Part shown: one piece after another, positions 25,237 to 33,759 of the stretch
Position numbering within the stretch: position 1 is the stretch's first letter
Layout: each line of letters opens with the position of its first letter
The notes under the pieces: generated by a model
The model's input: only the letters and a program-made list of their open reading frames with translations
The model's database searches: none
Told to the model about the DNA's origin: nothing
Made by a program: the position numbers and the translations under genes
Assembly (NCBI GenBank): GCA_041648505.1
Contig: JBAZOY010000001.1
Location: 89,544-153,543, forward strand
DNA from: JBAZOY01 sp041648505
GTDB lineage: Bacteria > Desulfobacterota > Syntrophia > Syntrophales > CG2-30-49-12
Direction: 5' to 3'
DNA: 64,000 nt

Positions 25237-26082
25237 TTAATCCGCGTAAACTGAATAACTGACTAAATTCTTGCCACCATTCTTTACCGAATACATCAAA
25301 TCATCAGCCTGCTTCATCAATTCGTCAGGCGTTTGTGGCGTTTAATACACGTTAACACACCAATAGAAAATGTCACGGGCCAGTCGTTTCTGTACATTTC
25401 ATCCAGAAGGCTGATTTGAATTTTAGAGATGGCGACCCGGGCTTGGACTTGGTCGGTTTCAGGTAATAGAAAGGCAAACTCATCCCCGCCCAACCGTGCG
25501 ACAATATCCATTTTTCTCAAGTGGGTCTTGGCATATCTGACGACCGTGCAGAGAACATTATCACCCATACTATGACCAAAACGGTCATTAACGGTCTTGA
25601 AATTATCAAGGTCAAAATAGGTTACCGTAAACGGGTGTTTGTGTCTTTGAGAGCGTTCAATCTCCATCTGCACCAACTCTAAAGAAGAAACGCGCATTAA
25701 CAGCACCGGTCAAATTATCAATGCGCGCTAACTCCTTTTCTTGTTCAAGTGCTTTTCTCAAGGCTGACAAAAGTAACGTCACAATAATAAAGAAGCCAAA
25801 CCTGATTGTACTGTTCCAACAGTAAACGGCAGGGTGCGAATAACGATGTCCTGATGCAATATCAGCGGTAAACCAAACAATGCTACTGACGATAGAGGCC
25901 GTAACTCCAAAGCGTCTGCCCGCAAACCAGGTAACCAAAGCTATGGGAAACAGGTAAAATAAAGAAAACCCTATCTCATATCCTATCAGGAAATCACTAA
26001 CACCGATCCCTATTATAAGAACAGTTCCTGTTATCGCCCAAAAGAATTTATTCTGTTTCTCGAGCCTTGCAACTATATTCAT
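25237..26082 (-). pseudogene. Diguanylate cyclase with membrane domain, two frameshifts
   Basis: Three consecutive pieces in different frames rebuild one protein. The first is an N-terminal part with four hydrophobic segments (MNIVARLEKQNKFFWAITG..., 25657-26082). A GGDEF domain follows (DLDNFKTVNDRFGH, ARLGGDEFAFLLPET, in 25317-25706). The C-terminal piece reads TPQTPDELMKQADDLMYSVK NGGKNLVSYSVYAD and ends at 25237. Frame changes fall near 25690 (TTCTTCTTTA run) and near 25345. The GGDEF signature itself is intact, so the damage is recent or due to sequence error. If repaired it would make cyclic di-GMP from GTP. Confidence 0.82.
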
Positions 26083-26165
26083 TGCTGTTTACACTTCCTG
26101 TAGACACAAATTGAAGATATCGAGCGAGCAATAATTATACGGCTTGTATAGACGAATGGACATTC

Positions 26166-26951
26166 CTAGTGCATGATACTTTTTCTTACCTTTTCCACAA
26201 TTCTTGACATAACTTCCCCTGCCGAATCGTTAATGATAACATCAGAAGTGCTGTCATAGGGCGTGGGAGAGTTATTGATGATCACCAGTTTGGCCCCTGC
26301 CCTCTTGGCATAAGCGGGCATATAAGCCGCGGGGTAGACAACAAGGGATGACCCGATAACGATCAGAAGTTCACAAGTGCTGGAGTAGTGGGTCGCATTT
26401 GTCAGCGTCTCTTCAGGAAGGGTCTCACCGAAGAAAACCGCATCGGGTTTCAAAATACCCTGACAATCTTCACACTCGTAAGCAGCAATCTTCTCCATTA
26501 ATTTCTTTTTGATCTCTTCCAGTGGATAGCGTCTATCGCAACTGAGACACTTCACCCACTGCATGTTGCCGTGTAACTCGTATACCTTTTCCGGATTGCT
26601 TCCCGCCTTCTGATGGAGGTTATCTACGTTCTGAGTAATAACACAACTCAACTTCCCCATCTTTTCCAAATCGGCAATGGCATAGTGTGCCTTATTCGGT
26701 TTGACATCAGAAAGCAAACCGCTTTCAAATAAGTGGCTCCACAATCTTTTCCGTATCTCCGGAGACCGCAAAAAATTACCGATGGTAAAATCATCGGGAT
26801 CCACTTTAGTCCACAACCCATCCGGGCCACGAAAATCAGGAATACCGGATTCCGTGCTGATACCGGCTCCCGTAAACACCACTATCTTCCTGGCTTTTAC
26901 AATCATATCCGCTACCATTTTAATTTTTTCATCTAACGGTTCATAAGCCAT
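26166..26951 (-). CDS. cobB: NAD-dependent protein deacylase, sirtuin family
   Basis: 261 aa. Sirtuin motifs are complete: VFTGAGISTESGIPDFRG, TQNVDNLHQKAGS, the catalytic His in YELHGNM, and a zinc site with CLSCDRRY and CEDCQG. PDAVFFGETLPEE and GSSLVVYPA follow. It removes acetyl or other acyl groups from lysines using NAD+. This is plausible in an organism rich in acyl-CoA intermediates, where non-enzymatic acylation is expected. No neighbour in the same operon. Confidence 0.95.
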   Translation of the reverse strand: MAYEPLDEKIKMVADMIVKARKIVVFTGAGISTESGIPDFRGPDGLWTKVDPDDFTIGNFLRSPEIRKRLWSHLFESGLLSDVKPNKAHYAIADLEKMGKLSCVITQNVDNLHQKAGSNPEKVYELHGNMQWVKCLSCDRRYPLEEIKKKLMEKIAAYECEDCQGILKPDAVFFGETLPEETLTNATHYSSTCELLIVIGSSLVVYPAAYMPAYAKRAGAKLVIINNSPTPYDSTSDVIINDSAGEVMSRIVEKVRKSIMH

Positions 26952-27056
26952 GCCGTATCCCCTTGATAACCTGATACATCAACTTGATCTAAATCTCCTT
27001 AATTCTATCTTTATTGCTCTGAATTTTGTGTTTTGGCCGGGATATAAGTCATACCC

Positions 27057-27839
27057 TTATTCCGGCGGAGATAGTAACCTGGCGTATTCCTCCATCATCT
27101 CCGTCAAGCCCCCGGCATCTTTTTGATCAATCATGCTTTTCAGTTCAGACAGCGTTTCCTCGTACCAGCCGATGATCTTGCCTATGTCCGGATTCATACT
27201 AATAATCTCGGCATACAGCCCCGGATTGTTAGTAAAAACCTTTTCCACAATCCCGAGTTTCGTCTGAAAAACAGGAGTGGCAAACCGGTTCAGTTCCGAC
27301 AGGCTTACCCCTGTTTTGCCAAGTACCATACCCATGGTGATCGTGTTTAGATGGTTTAGTCCCTGAACAGTGGCCATCATCGCATCATGTTTTTCCGGCG
27401 AGGCTTCTACAACAAGGGCATCATTTTTTTCAAGGATCGCCTTCAGCCAGGAAAGCCATTTTGCTGTTCTCTCCGGGCACAGGACCACACGGTGTCCCAC
27501 TATAGAAGCCACGTGAGGGCCGAAGAGAGGATGACATCCTATAACCTCTGAAACGGAAGTCCCAAGCATCGTCTTAACCGGTTCCACTTTAAGGGAAGTC
27601 AGGTCCATCAATAAAGATTCTTTTTTCATCAACGGCCCGACTTTTTCAATAACCTCCATGGTAACCCGTACCGGAACACTCACAATGACCACCTGGCAGG
27701 TACTTGCCATTTCTTCAAAACTCATTCCCGTAGTTCTTCCGGACACATGGACGGTATACCCCTCTCTGACGAAGAACTCGGCAAACCATTTCCCCATCCC
27801 TCCGGTACCGCCAATGATTCCTATCTGAATATCGTTCAT
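27057..27839 (-). CDS. tyrA: Prephenate dehydrogenase (arogenate/prephenate type)
   Basis: 260 aa. The N-terminal Rossmann motif is IGIIGGTGGMGKWFAEFF; the catalytic-region motif GCHPLFGPHVASIVG contains the conserved His. This is a short TyrA with neither a fused chorismate mutase nor an ACT domain. It oxidises prephenate to 4-hydroxyphenylpyruvate for tyrosine synthesis. It overlaps the end of aroC by 4 nt, so the two are translationally coupled. Confidence 0.92.
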   Translation of the reverse strand: MNDIQIGIIGGTGGMGKWFAEFFVREGYTVHVSGRTTGMSFEEMASTCQVVIVSVPVRVTMEVIEKVGPLMKKESLLMDLTSLKVEPVKTMLGTSVSEVIGCHPLFGPHVASIVGHRVVLCPERTAKWLSWLKAILEKNDALVVEASPEKHDAMMATVQGLNHLNTITMGMVLGKTGVSLSELNRFATPVFQTKLGIVEKVFTNNPGLYAEIISMNPDIGKIIGWYEETLSELKSMIDQKDAGGLTEMMEEYARLLSPPE

Positions 27840-28912
27840 CGTGTAATGGCTTTCTGTCTTAATAAGTGGTCTATCAGGACTATCCTGACCATGGCTTCAC
27901 AGACAGGAACGATCCTCGGTATTACCGAAACATCGTGCCTTCCCTTGACAGACAGTTCCACCGGTTCCCCCTGTATATTAATGCTCTGCTGGACCTTTTC
28001 GATGGAAGATATCGGCTTGCAGGCCACCCGTATAACGATTTCATCGCCATTGGTAATACCCGCCAGTATCCCGCCGGCATTATTGGAAAGGAATCCCTGC
28101 GGCGTCATGGGGTCATTGGCCTGCGACCCGGTCATACCCGCAACGGCAAAGCCGGCTCCTATCTCCACACCCTTTACCGCACCGATACTCATAAGGGCAC
28201 CGGCAAGATCGGCGTCCATCTTGTTAAAGACCGGCTCTCCCAAGCCCGGGGGGCAACCTCTGACGATGATCTCCACAATACCCCCCAATGAATCCCCGTT
28301 GAGCCTGGCTTCTTCCAATTTTGCCTCCATCTTTTTGCATGCTTCAGGATCGGGGCAGACCAGCCTGTTCTTATATAATTCCTCCGGGGAAAGCTTCCCG
28401 TAGGCAGAAAAAGACAGGGACACCGTAACACCGCCCAATGCCCTGGTATAGGCCAGGACTTCAATCCCTTCCTGTAAGAGCAACTTTCCGGCAATCGCCC
28501 CGGCCGCCACACGGGCTACAGTCTCCCGGCCGGAGGCGCGGCCTCCCCCCCTGTGATCACGGATACCGTACTTTTTAAAATAAGTGAAATCGCCCTGGCC
28601 GGGTCTGAAAACATCCCTGAGACTGTCATAGGCCCCGCTATTGGCATCCTTGTTATAGACAATCATAGAAATGGGAGTTCCTGTAGTCTTTCCCTCAAAT
28701 GTACCTGAGAGAATCTCAACAACGTCCCCCTCTTTCCTGGGCGTGGCAGAAATGATTTGTCCCGGTTTTCTCCTGTCCAGATCTCTCTGTATATCCCCCT
28801 CTGAAAGTTCAATGCCTGGCGGACATCCTTCCACCACGGCACCAAGAGCTTTCCCGTGTGATTCACCCCAGGTAGTTACCTTAAAGAGAACACCTGTAGT
28901 ACTTCCCGACAT
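27836..28912 (-). CDS. aroC: Chorismate synthase
   Basis: 358 aa with the family signatures GESHGKALGAVVEGCPPG near the N-terminus, YGIRDHRGGGRASGRETVAR in the middle and GSQANDPMTPQGFLSNNAGG late on. It converts EPSP to chorismate using reduced FMN, the last common step of aromatic amino acid synthesis. It is the first gene of the aroC-tyrA pair. No other shikimate genes lie in the window. Confidence 0.97.
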   Translation of the reverse strand: MSGSTTGVLFKVTTWGESHGKALGAVVEGCPPGIELSEGDIQRDLDRRKPGQIISATPRKEGDVVEILSGTFEGKTTGTPISMIVYNKDANSGAYDSLRDVFRPGQGDFTYFKKYGIRDHRGGGRASGRETVARVAAGAIAGKLLLQEGIEVLAYTRALGGVTVSLSFSAYGKLSPEELYKNRLVCPDPEACKKMEAKLEEARLNGDSLGGIVEIIVRGCPPGLGEPVFNKMDADLAGALMSIGAVKGVEIGAGFAVAGMTGSQANDPMTPQGFLSNNAGGILAGITNGDEIVIRVACKPISSIEKVQQSINIQGEPVELSVKGRHDVSVIPRIVPVCEAMVRIVLIDHLLRQKAITR

Positions 28913-29075
28913 TTTAACCTCTCCTTTTGTCTCCCGCCCTACCCTTCCGTTTGGCCGTACTTCCCGGGAAACAGGCAGATTTGCTCGACAACCTCGTCTT
29001 TATTCTCACTTACAATCTCAATTTAACTTAAATTTATGACATACACCTGTAAAAATTGCAAAAGTTAAAACCTGT

Positions 29076-29107
29076 AGTAATACCAACTTCAAATCAAAGA
29101 TGATTTC
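29076..29107. repeat. Dispersed repeat family 2, short remnant
   Basis: TAGTAATACCAACTTCAAAT then CAAAGATGATTT resembles the outer arm of the element at 35966-36097. Match length is short, so this is tentative. Confidence 0.35.
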
Positions 29108-29168
29108 TACGGCTGATCCCCATTTTTCGTTTCGTGGTTTGTATGGCGAAGGGACGGAACGTTATTGC

Positions 29169-30119
29169 TTAACGATCAGTTTTAAGTGTCCCGATCAGAT
29201 CGTTAATGTCCCTGATTTGATGTATCTTCAGATAATGGTCAATTCCTTCAATAATCTCCATTGTGGCACGGGAATTGACAAAATTTGCCGTGCCGATCTG
29301 AACAGCACTCGCACCGACAATCAGGAACTCAATGGCATCATTTGCATCCATAATGCCCCCAATCCCGATGACAGGGATGGAGACCCTGTTGACAACTTCC
29401 CAGACCATCCTCAGGGCAATCGGCTTTATTGCCGGCCCTGACAGTCCGCCGGTAATGTTTTTAAGGTGAGGTCTTCTCTGCTCAATATCAACAGACATGC
29501 CGGTTACGGTATTGATCAGGGAGACGGCATCAGCCCCTGCCGCCGCGACGCTTTCGGCAATTTCAGCAATATCCCTAACATTGGGAGTCAACTTGACAAT
29601 GACGGGAAGGTCTGTGACGGATTTCACCGCCCGCGTTACTTCATGAGCAGTATCAGGATCAGCGCCAAAAGCAATACCTCCCTTTTTGACGTTGGGACAG
29701 GAAATATTGAGTTCCAGACCATGGACACCATCCGGCGTACTTAATATTTCGGCAACTTTTTTATATTCATCAATGGTTTCTCCATAGATGTTGACAATGA
29801 CAGTCATGTCGAACTGTCTCAGGAAGGGGAGTTTTCTATCAATGAAGGCTCTTACACCTACATTGTTCATCCCGATAGCGTTGAGCATCCCGCACGGGGT
29901 TTCCATAATTCGCGGCGGCGGGTTTCCCTCCCTCGGTTCAAGTGACAACCCTTTGACAATCAGGCCGCCTAAGCGGTTAAGGTCTATATACGGCACGTAC
30001 TCCTCGCCGTAACCGAAAGTCCCCGATGCCGCCATAACGGGATTCTTTAGGATCAGACCACCTATATCAACCGCCGTCAACGGTTCGTAATTATCCAGTT
30101 GATCAGTCCTACCTTTCAT
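29169..30119 (-). CDS. pyrD: Dihydroorotate dehydrogenase B, catalytic subunit
   Basis: About 317 aa from the ATG at 30119 (MKGRTDQLDNYEPLTAVDIG). A GTG at 30128 is better spaced from GGAG and is an alternative start. Longer in-frame starts would overlap pyrK and are rejected. FMN-barrel motifs are present: NPVMAASGTFGYGEEY, ELNISCPNVKKGGIAFG with the catalytic Cys, and VIGIGGIMDANDAIEFL. It oxidises dihydroorotate to orotate in pyrimidine synthesis and passes electrons through PyrK to NAD+. It lies directly after pyrK, the standard class 1B arrangement. Confidence 0.95.
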   Translation of the reverse strand: MKGRTDQLDNYEPLTAVDIGGLILKNPVMAASGTFGYGEEYVPYIDLNRLGGLIVKGLSLEPREGNPPPRIMETPCGMLNAIGMNNVGVRAFIDRKLPFLRQFDMTVIVNIYGETIDEYKKVAEILSTPDGVHGLELNISCPNVKKGGIAFGADPDTAHEVTRAVKSVTDLPVIVKLTPNVRDIAEIAESVAAAGADAVSLINTVTGMSVDIEQRRPHLKNITGGLSGPAIKPIALRMVWEVVNRVSIPVIGIGGIMDANDAIEFLIVGASAVQIGTANFVNSRATMEIIEGIDHYLKIHQIRDINDLIGTLKTDR

Positions 30120-30132
30120 CACAGACACCAGG

Positions 30133-30993
30133 TCAGCTCCAGATGATATCACGTATATTAAAAACGGGCCCGTCCTTACATACGTGCTTGTATTGAGGTT
30201 CGTTGTCCTTTGTACCGCCATGCGAGACGGATGTTTTATCACCTCTATCTTTTACATGTATTGCACAACCGAGACAGGCCCCGATACCACAGGCCATACG
30301 CTCCTCTACCGATACCTGACAGGGAATGGGTTGACCATTCAGAACCTCGGCCAGCCGCCTCATCATGGGGGAAGGACCGCAGGCATAGACAACTGAATTA
30401 CCGCCTGTAAACGATTCCATGTCATCCGCCAGCAGTTCTGTAATGAAACCATGATGACCACTGCTGCCGTCATCGGTACTGATTCTCATTTCAGTTGAGA
30501 GCTCTTTCATTTTATCCGCCCCTACAAGTTGATCTGTACTCTTTGCACCCAGATAACTGATTATCTCCTGCTGATTACCTGTCGGGAGTTCCCTGTAATG
30601 AGAGGCAAGAAACGACAGGGGCGCAACACCGATTCCCCCCGCAAGAAGAACAATTTTTCTCATTTCCGGAAAGATATCAAATCCATGCCCCAGAGGACCA
30701 AGAATCTCGATATATTCCCCTGCTTTCCGTCGGGAGAGAGCAAACGTGCCCTTCCCTGCGATTCTGTAGATCAGCTCAATTATCAGACTGTTTTCATTAC
30801 GATCAAATGTATAGACGCTGAGGGGTCTTCTCAGGAGGAGATCTCTTCCGTCCCTCACCCTTACCATGACGAACTGACCGGGTAGAGGCGTCGCCCATGA
30901 TACCGGAAGTCTTACGCGCATTAAAAAATGCTGCGCGATTAATTCCCGATTCAGGACGATTTCCCCAACTGAGGGGGACATGAGATCGCTCAT
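30133..30993 (-). CDS. pyrK: Dihydroorotate dehydrogenase B, electron-transfer subunit
   Basis: 286 aa. An N-terminal FAD domain (LLLRRPLSVYTFD, the RxxS/T flavin motif), an NAD-binding region (IVLLAGGIGVAPLSFLASHY) and a C-terminal [2Fe-2S] cluster with four Cys (MACGIGACLGCAIHV and YKHVCKDGPVF). It shuttles electrons between PyrD and NAD+. It begins 12 nt downstream of rimI and ends 13 nt before pyrD. Confidence 0.95.
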   Translation of the reverse strand: MSDLMSPSVGEIVLNRELIAQHFLMRVRLPVSWATPLPGQFVMVRVRDGRDLLLRRPLSVYTFDRNENSLIIELIYRIAGKGTFALSRRKAGEYIEILGPLGHGFDIFPEMRKIVLLAGGIGVAPLSFLASHYRELPTGNQQEIISYLGAKSTDQLVGADKMKELSTEMRISTDDGSSGHHGFITELLADDMESFTGGNSVVYACGPSPMMRRLAEVLNGQPIPCQVSVEERMACGIGACLGCAIHVKDRGDKTSVSHGGTKDNEPQYKHVCKDGPVFNIRDIIWS

Positions 30994-31005
30994 GAAGGAT
31001 CTTCT

Positions 31006-31491
31006 TTAGATATCCCTCAGACATGCCCACATGATAAGGGCATCTTCCTTGGGATCAGTGTAATAGAACGGTCTTATTCCTTTGACCGTAAAGCCAAACT
31101 TTTCGTATAATTTTATGGCACTTTCATTAGAAGGGCGCACCTCAAGAGAAGCCCAGGCAACCCCTTCTTCACGGGAAATTCTGATCATCTCTGTGACAAG
31201 CATTGAAGCAATCCCGGTCCTTCGCATTGTTTCCTTTACCGCAACATTGTGAAGGTGAACTTCCCCGGCAGCAATCCAGAGATTGATATAACCGACAATT
31301 TCTTTCCCCCGCGCTCCCCGTATCTTAGCCACCATATTATGTGACACGGGTGAATATAATTCCTGCACAAATATGCTCTTTGACCAGGGCGCAGGAAATG
31401 AAGCCCGTTCGATAGATAAAACCTCCTCCAGGTCCTCCCATGTCATGTTTGTAATCTCAATGGCTTCTAACTGTCTCTGTTTAGCTATCAA
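31006..31491 (-). CDS. rimI: Ribosomal protein S18-alanine N-acetyltransferase
   Basis: 161 aa GNAT protein. Motifs: ERASFPAPWSKSIFVQEL (typical RimI N-terminal motif), HLHNVAVKETMRRTGIASML (acetyl-CoA binding) and LEVRPSNESAIKLYEKFGFT. It acetylates the N-terminal alanine of ribosomal protein S18. The ATG at 31491 may be too early; an internal Met at residue 16 is possible. It is the first gene of a rimI-pyrK-pyrD unit, an unusual grouping that probably reflects only shared transcription. Confidence 0.9.
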   Translation of the reverse strand: MIAKQRQLEAIEITNMTWEDLEEVLSIERASFPAPWSKSIFVQELYSPVSHNMVAKIRGARGKEIVGYINLWIAAGEVHLHNVAVKETMRRTGIASMLVTEMIRISREEGVAWASLEVRPSNESAIKLYEKFGFTVKGIRPFYYTDPKEDALIMWACLRDI

Positions 31492-31579
31492 TTTTTCTAC
31501 TTAAATTTTTAGAAGTTTAATCTGAAGATTTATAATTAATCCGTAGCTGAAAAATCTCTGCCATCAAATGGTTTACACA

Positions 31580-31608
31580 CCTCACCGTAAACGCTATTTA
31601 CGGTGAGG
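31580..31608. terminator. Perfect 12-bp hairpin at the end of the EIIA gene
   Basis: CCTCACCGTAAA and TTTACGGTGAGG flank a 5-nt loop and overlap the EIIA stop codon. There is no clear U-run on the minus strand, so termination would be imperfect or the hairpin may protect the 3' end. Confidence 0.5.
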
Positions 31609-32008
31609 TTGTTAATAAATCACTGGCCAAGTATATATTCTTCTTGCCGTATTCTTTAATATAACAGGCAAACTCATTCAGATTCATTTCTTTTTTTCTC
31701 GCATCGGAAAGCTTAAGCAGCATGGGAAGATTAACTCCGGTAACTACCTCTACCTTTCCTTCTTTAAGAAAGGAGAGAGAAATATTAGAAGGGGTACCTC
31801 CAAAAAGATCCGTCAGAATCAAAACACCCTGTCCCTGATCCAGCTTCTTTATCGAGACATTGATTTTCTTCTTCAAATCCTCCGCACTCTTCGTCTTATC
31901 AACTGAGATACAAAGCACAGACTGCTTCGGCTTGCCTTCGATTAATTCAGTCGCTAGTAACAGCTCATTTCCTAAGTCTCCATGAGTCGTAATAAGCACA
32001 CCTATCAT
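31598..32008 (-). CDS. PTS EIIA-Man-type phosphocarrier domain protein
   Basis: 136 aa from the ATG at 32008 (MIGVLITTHGDLGNEL); the longer frame to 32038 has a Gly-rich chance extension. His in TTHG is the expected phosphorylation site, and TDLFGGTPSNISLSFLK is the family signature. EIIA-Man normally receives phosphate from HPr and passes it to EIIB. No EIIB, EIIC or EIID genes are adjacent, so it may belong to a regulatory, transport-free PTS, as seen in other deltaproteobacteria. Confidence 0.88.
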   Translation of the reverse strand: MIGVLITTHGDLGNELLLATELIEGKPKQSVLCISVDKTKSAEDLKKKINVSIKKLDQGQGVLILTDLFGGTPSNISLSFLKEGKVEVVTGVNLPMLLKLSDARKKEMNLNEFACYIKEYGKKNIYLASDLLTTSP

Positions 32009-32088
32009 CCTTTGACCCCCCCCCGTGCCGTTTAGCATAATAAAATAATCGATCGTTGACCGGTTGTCAAGGTTTCGTTCTTTCCTTC

Positions 32089-32117
32089 TTGACAGATAAC
32101 CTGCCTTTATCTATAAA
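32089..32117 (+). promoter_or_regulatory. Sigma-70 promoter for the Nudix gene
   Basis: TTGACA (32089-32094) and TATAAA (32112-32117) with a 17-nt spacer, a near-consensus promoter. Initiation near 32124 leaves a leader of about 120 nt before the ATG at 32244. Confidence 0.65.
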
Positions 32118-32243
32118 AAAGCTAAAGTTACTCACTGTGAAACATTCACAAAAAACCGCGAAAATTAAACATGGCAAGCAAAGAACAGCAAGCAGGAACC
32201 GTCGAAATATCTTCAAAAATTTAACGGCTACGGATATCACATT

Positions 32244-32690
32244 ATGACAGTAAAGGTCAAAAATCTCTGTCCTAACTGCGGCACAGAAATAGAATGCTAT
32301 CGCAACCCTTTCCCCACCGCGGATATTATTATCGAGTTGGATGAGACAGGTATCGTTCTTATCAAACGGAAAAATCCCCCACATGGATGGGCCATTCCCG
32401 GAGGGTTTGTTGACTATGGAGAATCCCTTGAAGAAGCAGCCGTAAGAGAAGCTAAAGAGGAGACAGGCCTGGATGTTATCCTCCTTAAACAACTGCACAC
32501 ATACTCAAGGCCGGACAGAGACCCTCGGCATCATACAATCACCACCGTCTTTATTGCCAGGGCAAGCGGTACCCCTGCCGCCGCCGCCGATGCCGCAGAA
32601 ATTGGTATATTCACAAAGGAAAACCTACCATCTCCACTTATGTTCGACCACAAACAGATATTGGCAGATTATTTTAACCAGAGGTTATAG
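32244..32690 (+). CDS. Nudix hydrolase with N-terminal zinc ribbon-like segment
   Basis: 148 aa. The Nudix box is complete: GGFVDYGESLEEAAVREAKE followed by ETGLDV. The N-terminus holds CPNCGTEIECYRNPFPTADI, a half zinc ribbon typical of ADP-ribose/NADH-type Nudix proteins. It probably hydrolyses ADP-ribose or a similar nucleoside diphosphate derivative; the substrate is not settled by sequence. Transcribed divergently from the EIIA gene. Confidence 0.9.
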   Translation: MTVKVKNLCPNCGTEIECYRNPFPTADIIIELDETGIVLIKRKNPPHGWAIPGGFVDYGESLEEAAVREAKEETGLDVILLKQLHTYSRPDRDPRHHTITTVFIARASGTPAAAADAAEIGIFTKENLPSPLMFDHKQILADYFNQRL

Positions 32691-32781
32691 CCCGAAAAAT
32701 ATTCACGTTTATTTTTAGAGGGAGTGATTTCAGCAAATTTCGGCTTAAAAGTGAGAGAGTCAAAGGCTTATCTGATGCCCG

Positions 32782-33249
32782 TTAACCGACTATATAAGTA
32801 CCTGTCCCCACGGCAATGAGCAAATCGTCCTGATTTCTGAGTTCCATCCGGGTCACGGCTACTTTTTTTCCTGTCCGCATAATAGTGGCGGTGGACAGAA
32901 ATTCAGTGCCCCTGCCGGGTCTGAGAAAATCTACACGTACGTCAATGGTACCCATTCTGGCGACCCGCCGTGCAATTTCTTTATACGAAAGCCCCAGCAT
33001 CTTCCCTACGGCAGAGGCGGTTATTGTTATGCCGCCGGTGGCATCTAACGCCGCAGAGATAACACCGCCGTGCAGAATACCGTGGATGGGATTGCCGACA
33101 AATTCATCTTTCATGGGAAATCTAAACCCTGCTCCGTCGGTTCTCAGATAATCAACTTTCAACCCCAGAAATCGGTTGAAAGGCATCTTTTCATGCACTT
33201 TCGCAATGGCTTCAAGCAGGGATTTTATATCTGTCTTAGGTTCGTCCAT
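32782..33249 (-). CDS. Hotdog-fold thioesterase (PaaI/4HBT family)
   Basis: 155 aa. The hotdog signature GNPIHGILHGGVISAALDAT contains the expected catalytic-loop HGG, and the C-terminal half reads MGTIDVRVDFLRPGRGTEF. Members hydrolyse acyl-CoA or aryl-CoA thioesters. N-terminal residues KMPFNRFLGLKVDYL are usual for the group. It is a single gene without a clear pathway context. Confidence 0.9.
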   Translation of the reverse strand: MDEPKTDIKSLLEAIAKVHEKMPFNRFLGLKVDYLRTDGAGFRFPMKDEFVGNPIHGILHGGVISAALDATGGITITASAVGKMLGLSYKEIARRVARMGTIDVRVDFLRPGRGTEFLSTATIMRTGKKVAVTRMELRNQDDLLIAVGTGTYIVG

Positions 33250-33589
33250 TGGTACTTCCGGTTTTCAATTCAATCCTTTTATACCTTTTTCACTTTTTAC
33301 AGGTAACGATATCACTGGTCAGCTTTCGGCGGCCAAGCCGGGAGAAACATGCCTTGTGCATAATGGCGTCATAGGAGCGGGTTCTGGGAAGGCCATGATG
33401 GATATGTGCAGGAGTGCAAACATCCTTGTGGTCTGGTACCAGGTCCCCTGCCCAAGGGATGAAGCGCAAGAGGTACCACTGATAGAGGTCATTTTTTGGT
33501 AAAAATTTCCTTTTTCATGGCGGAATTATAGGGAGAACAAATCTGCATGTCAATGAAATACTGTTCATAACATATGAGGTGCGACGAGA

Positions 33590-33640
33590 TGACCACTGAT
33601 GTCAATAGTGGACACAAAATATTTTCATGCTGCTGACTGT
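33590..33640 (-). mobile_element. Degenerate IS3-family end (solo terminus)
   Basis: TGACCACTGATGTCAATAGT GGACACAAAA...TTTTCATGCTGCT aligns with the complete IS end at 63876-63925 (TGACCCCTGTCGTCAATAGT GTACACTAA...TTTTCATGCCGCT) at roughly 70 percent identity, including the position of the transposase stop codon. Only the terminus remains. Confidence 0.55.
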
Positions 33641-33672
33641 CTCCCATAGAAACTTTTCTCATACATAACCTG

Positions 33673-33712
33673 CAAGGATTGAAACGACCTTGTCAGGATC
33701 GTCTCAATCCTT
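33673..33712. terminator. Stem-loop, probable terminator
   Basis: AAGGATTGAAACGA pairs with TCGTCTCAATCCTT apart from one mismatch or bulge, followed on the plus strand by TATTTTGT. It lies downstream of the minus-strand PgeF gene. Confidence 0.5.
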
Positions 33713-33759
33713 ATTTTGTCAGGCATCCTGTTGGTACGGTCTGATCAATTCATATTTCA

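Larger units (their letters stand above)
33250..33759. other. 510-nt intergenic region with relics
   Basis: Contains an open plus-strand stretch up to 33502 whose translation (ITGQLSAAKPGETCLVHNGV then IGAGSGKAMMDMC) looks protein-like but was not recognised. A degraded IS3-type end follows at 33590-33640, then a stem-loop at 33673-33712. No intact gene was found. Confidence 0.45.

Noticed and set aside
29259..29275. TGGCAC-like match suggesting a sigma-54 promoter
   Set aside because: Lies inside pyrD, lacks the TTGCW -12 element and has no gene in the right place.
33673..33712. GATTGAAACGACC/GATCGTCTCAATCC read as a possible CRISPR repeat pair
   Set aside because: Inverted, not direct, and only one unit; it is a stem-loop.
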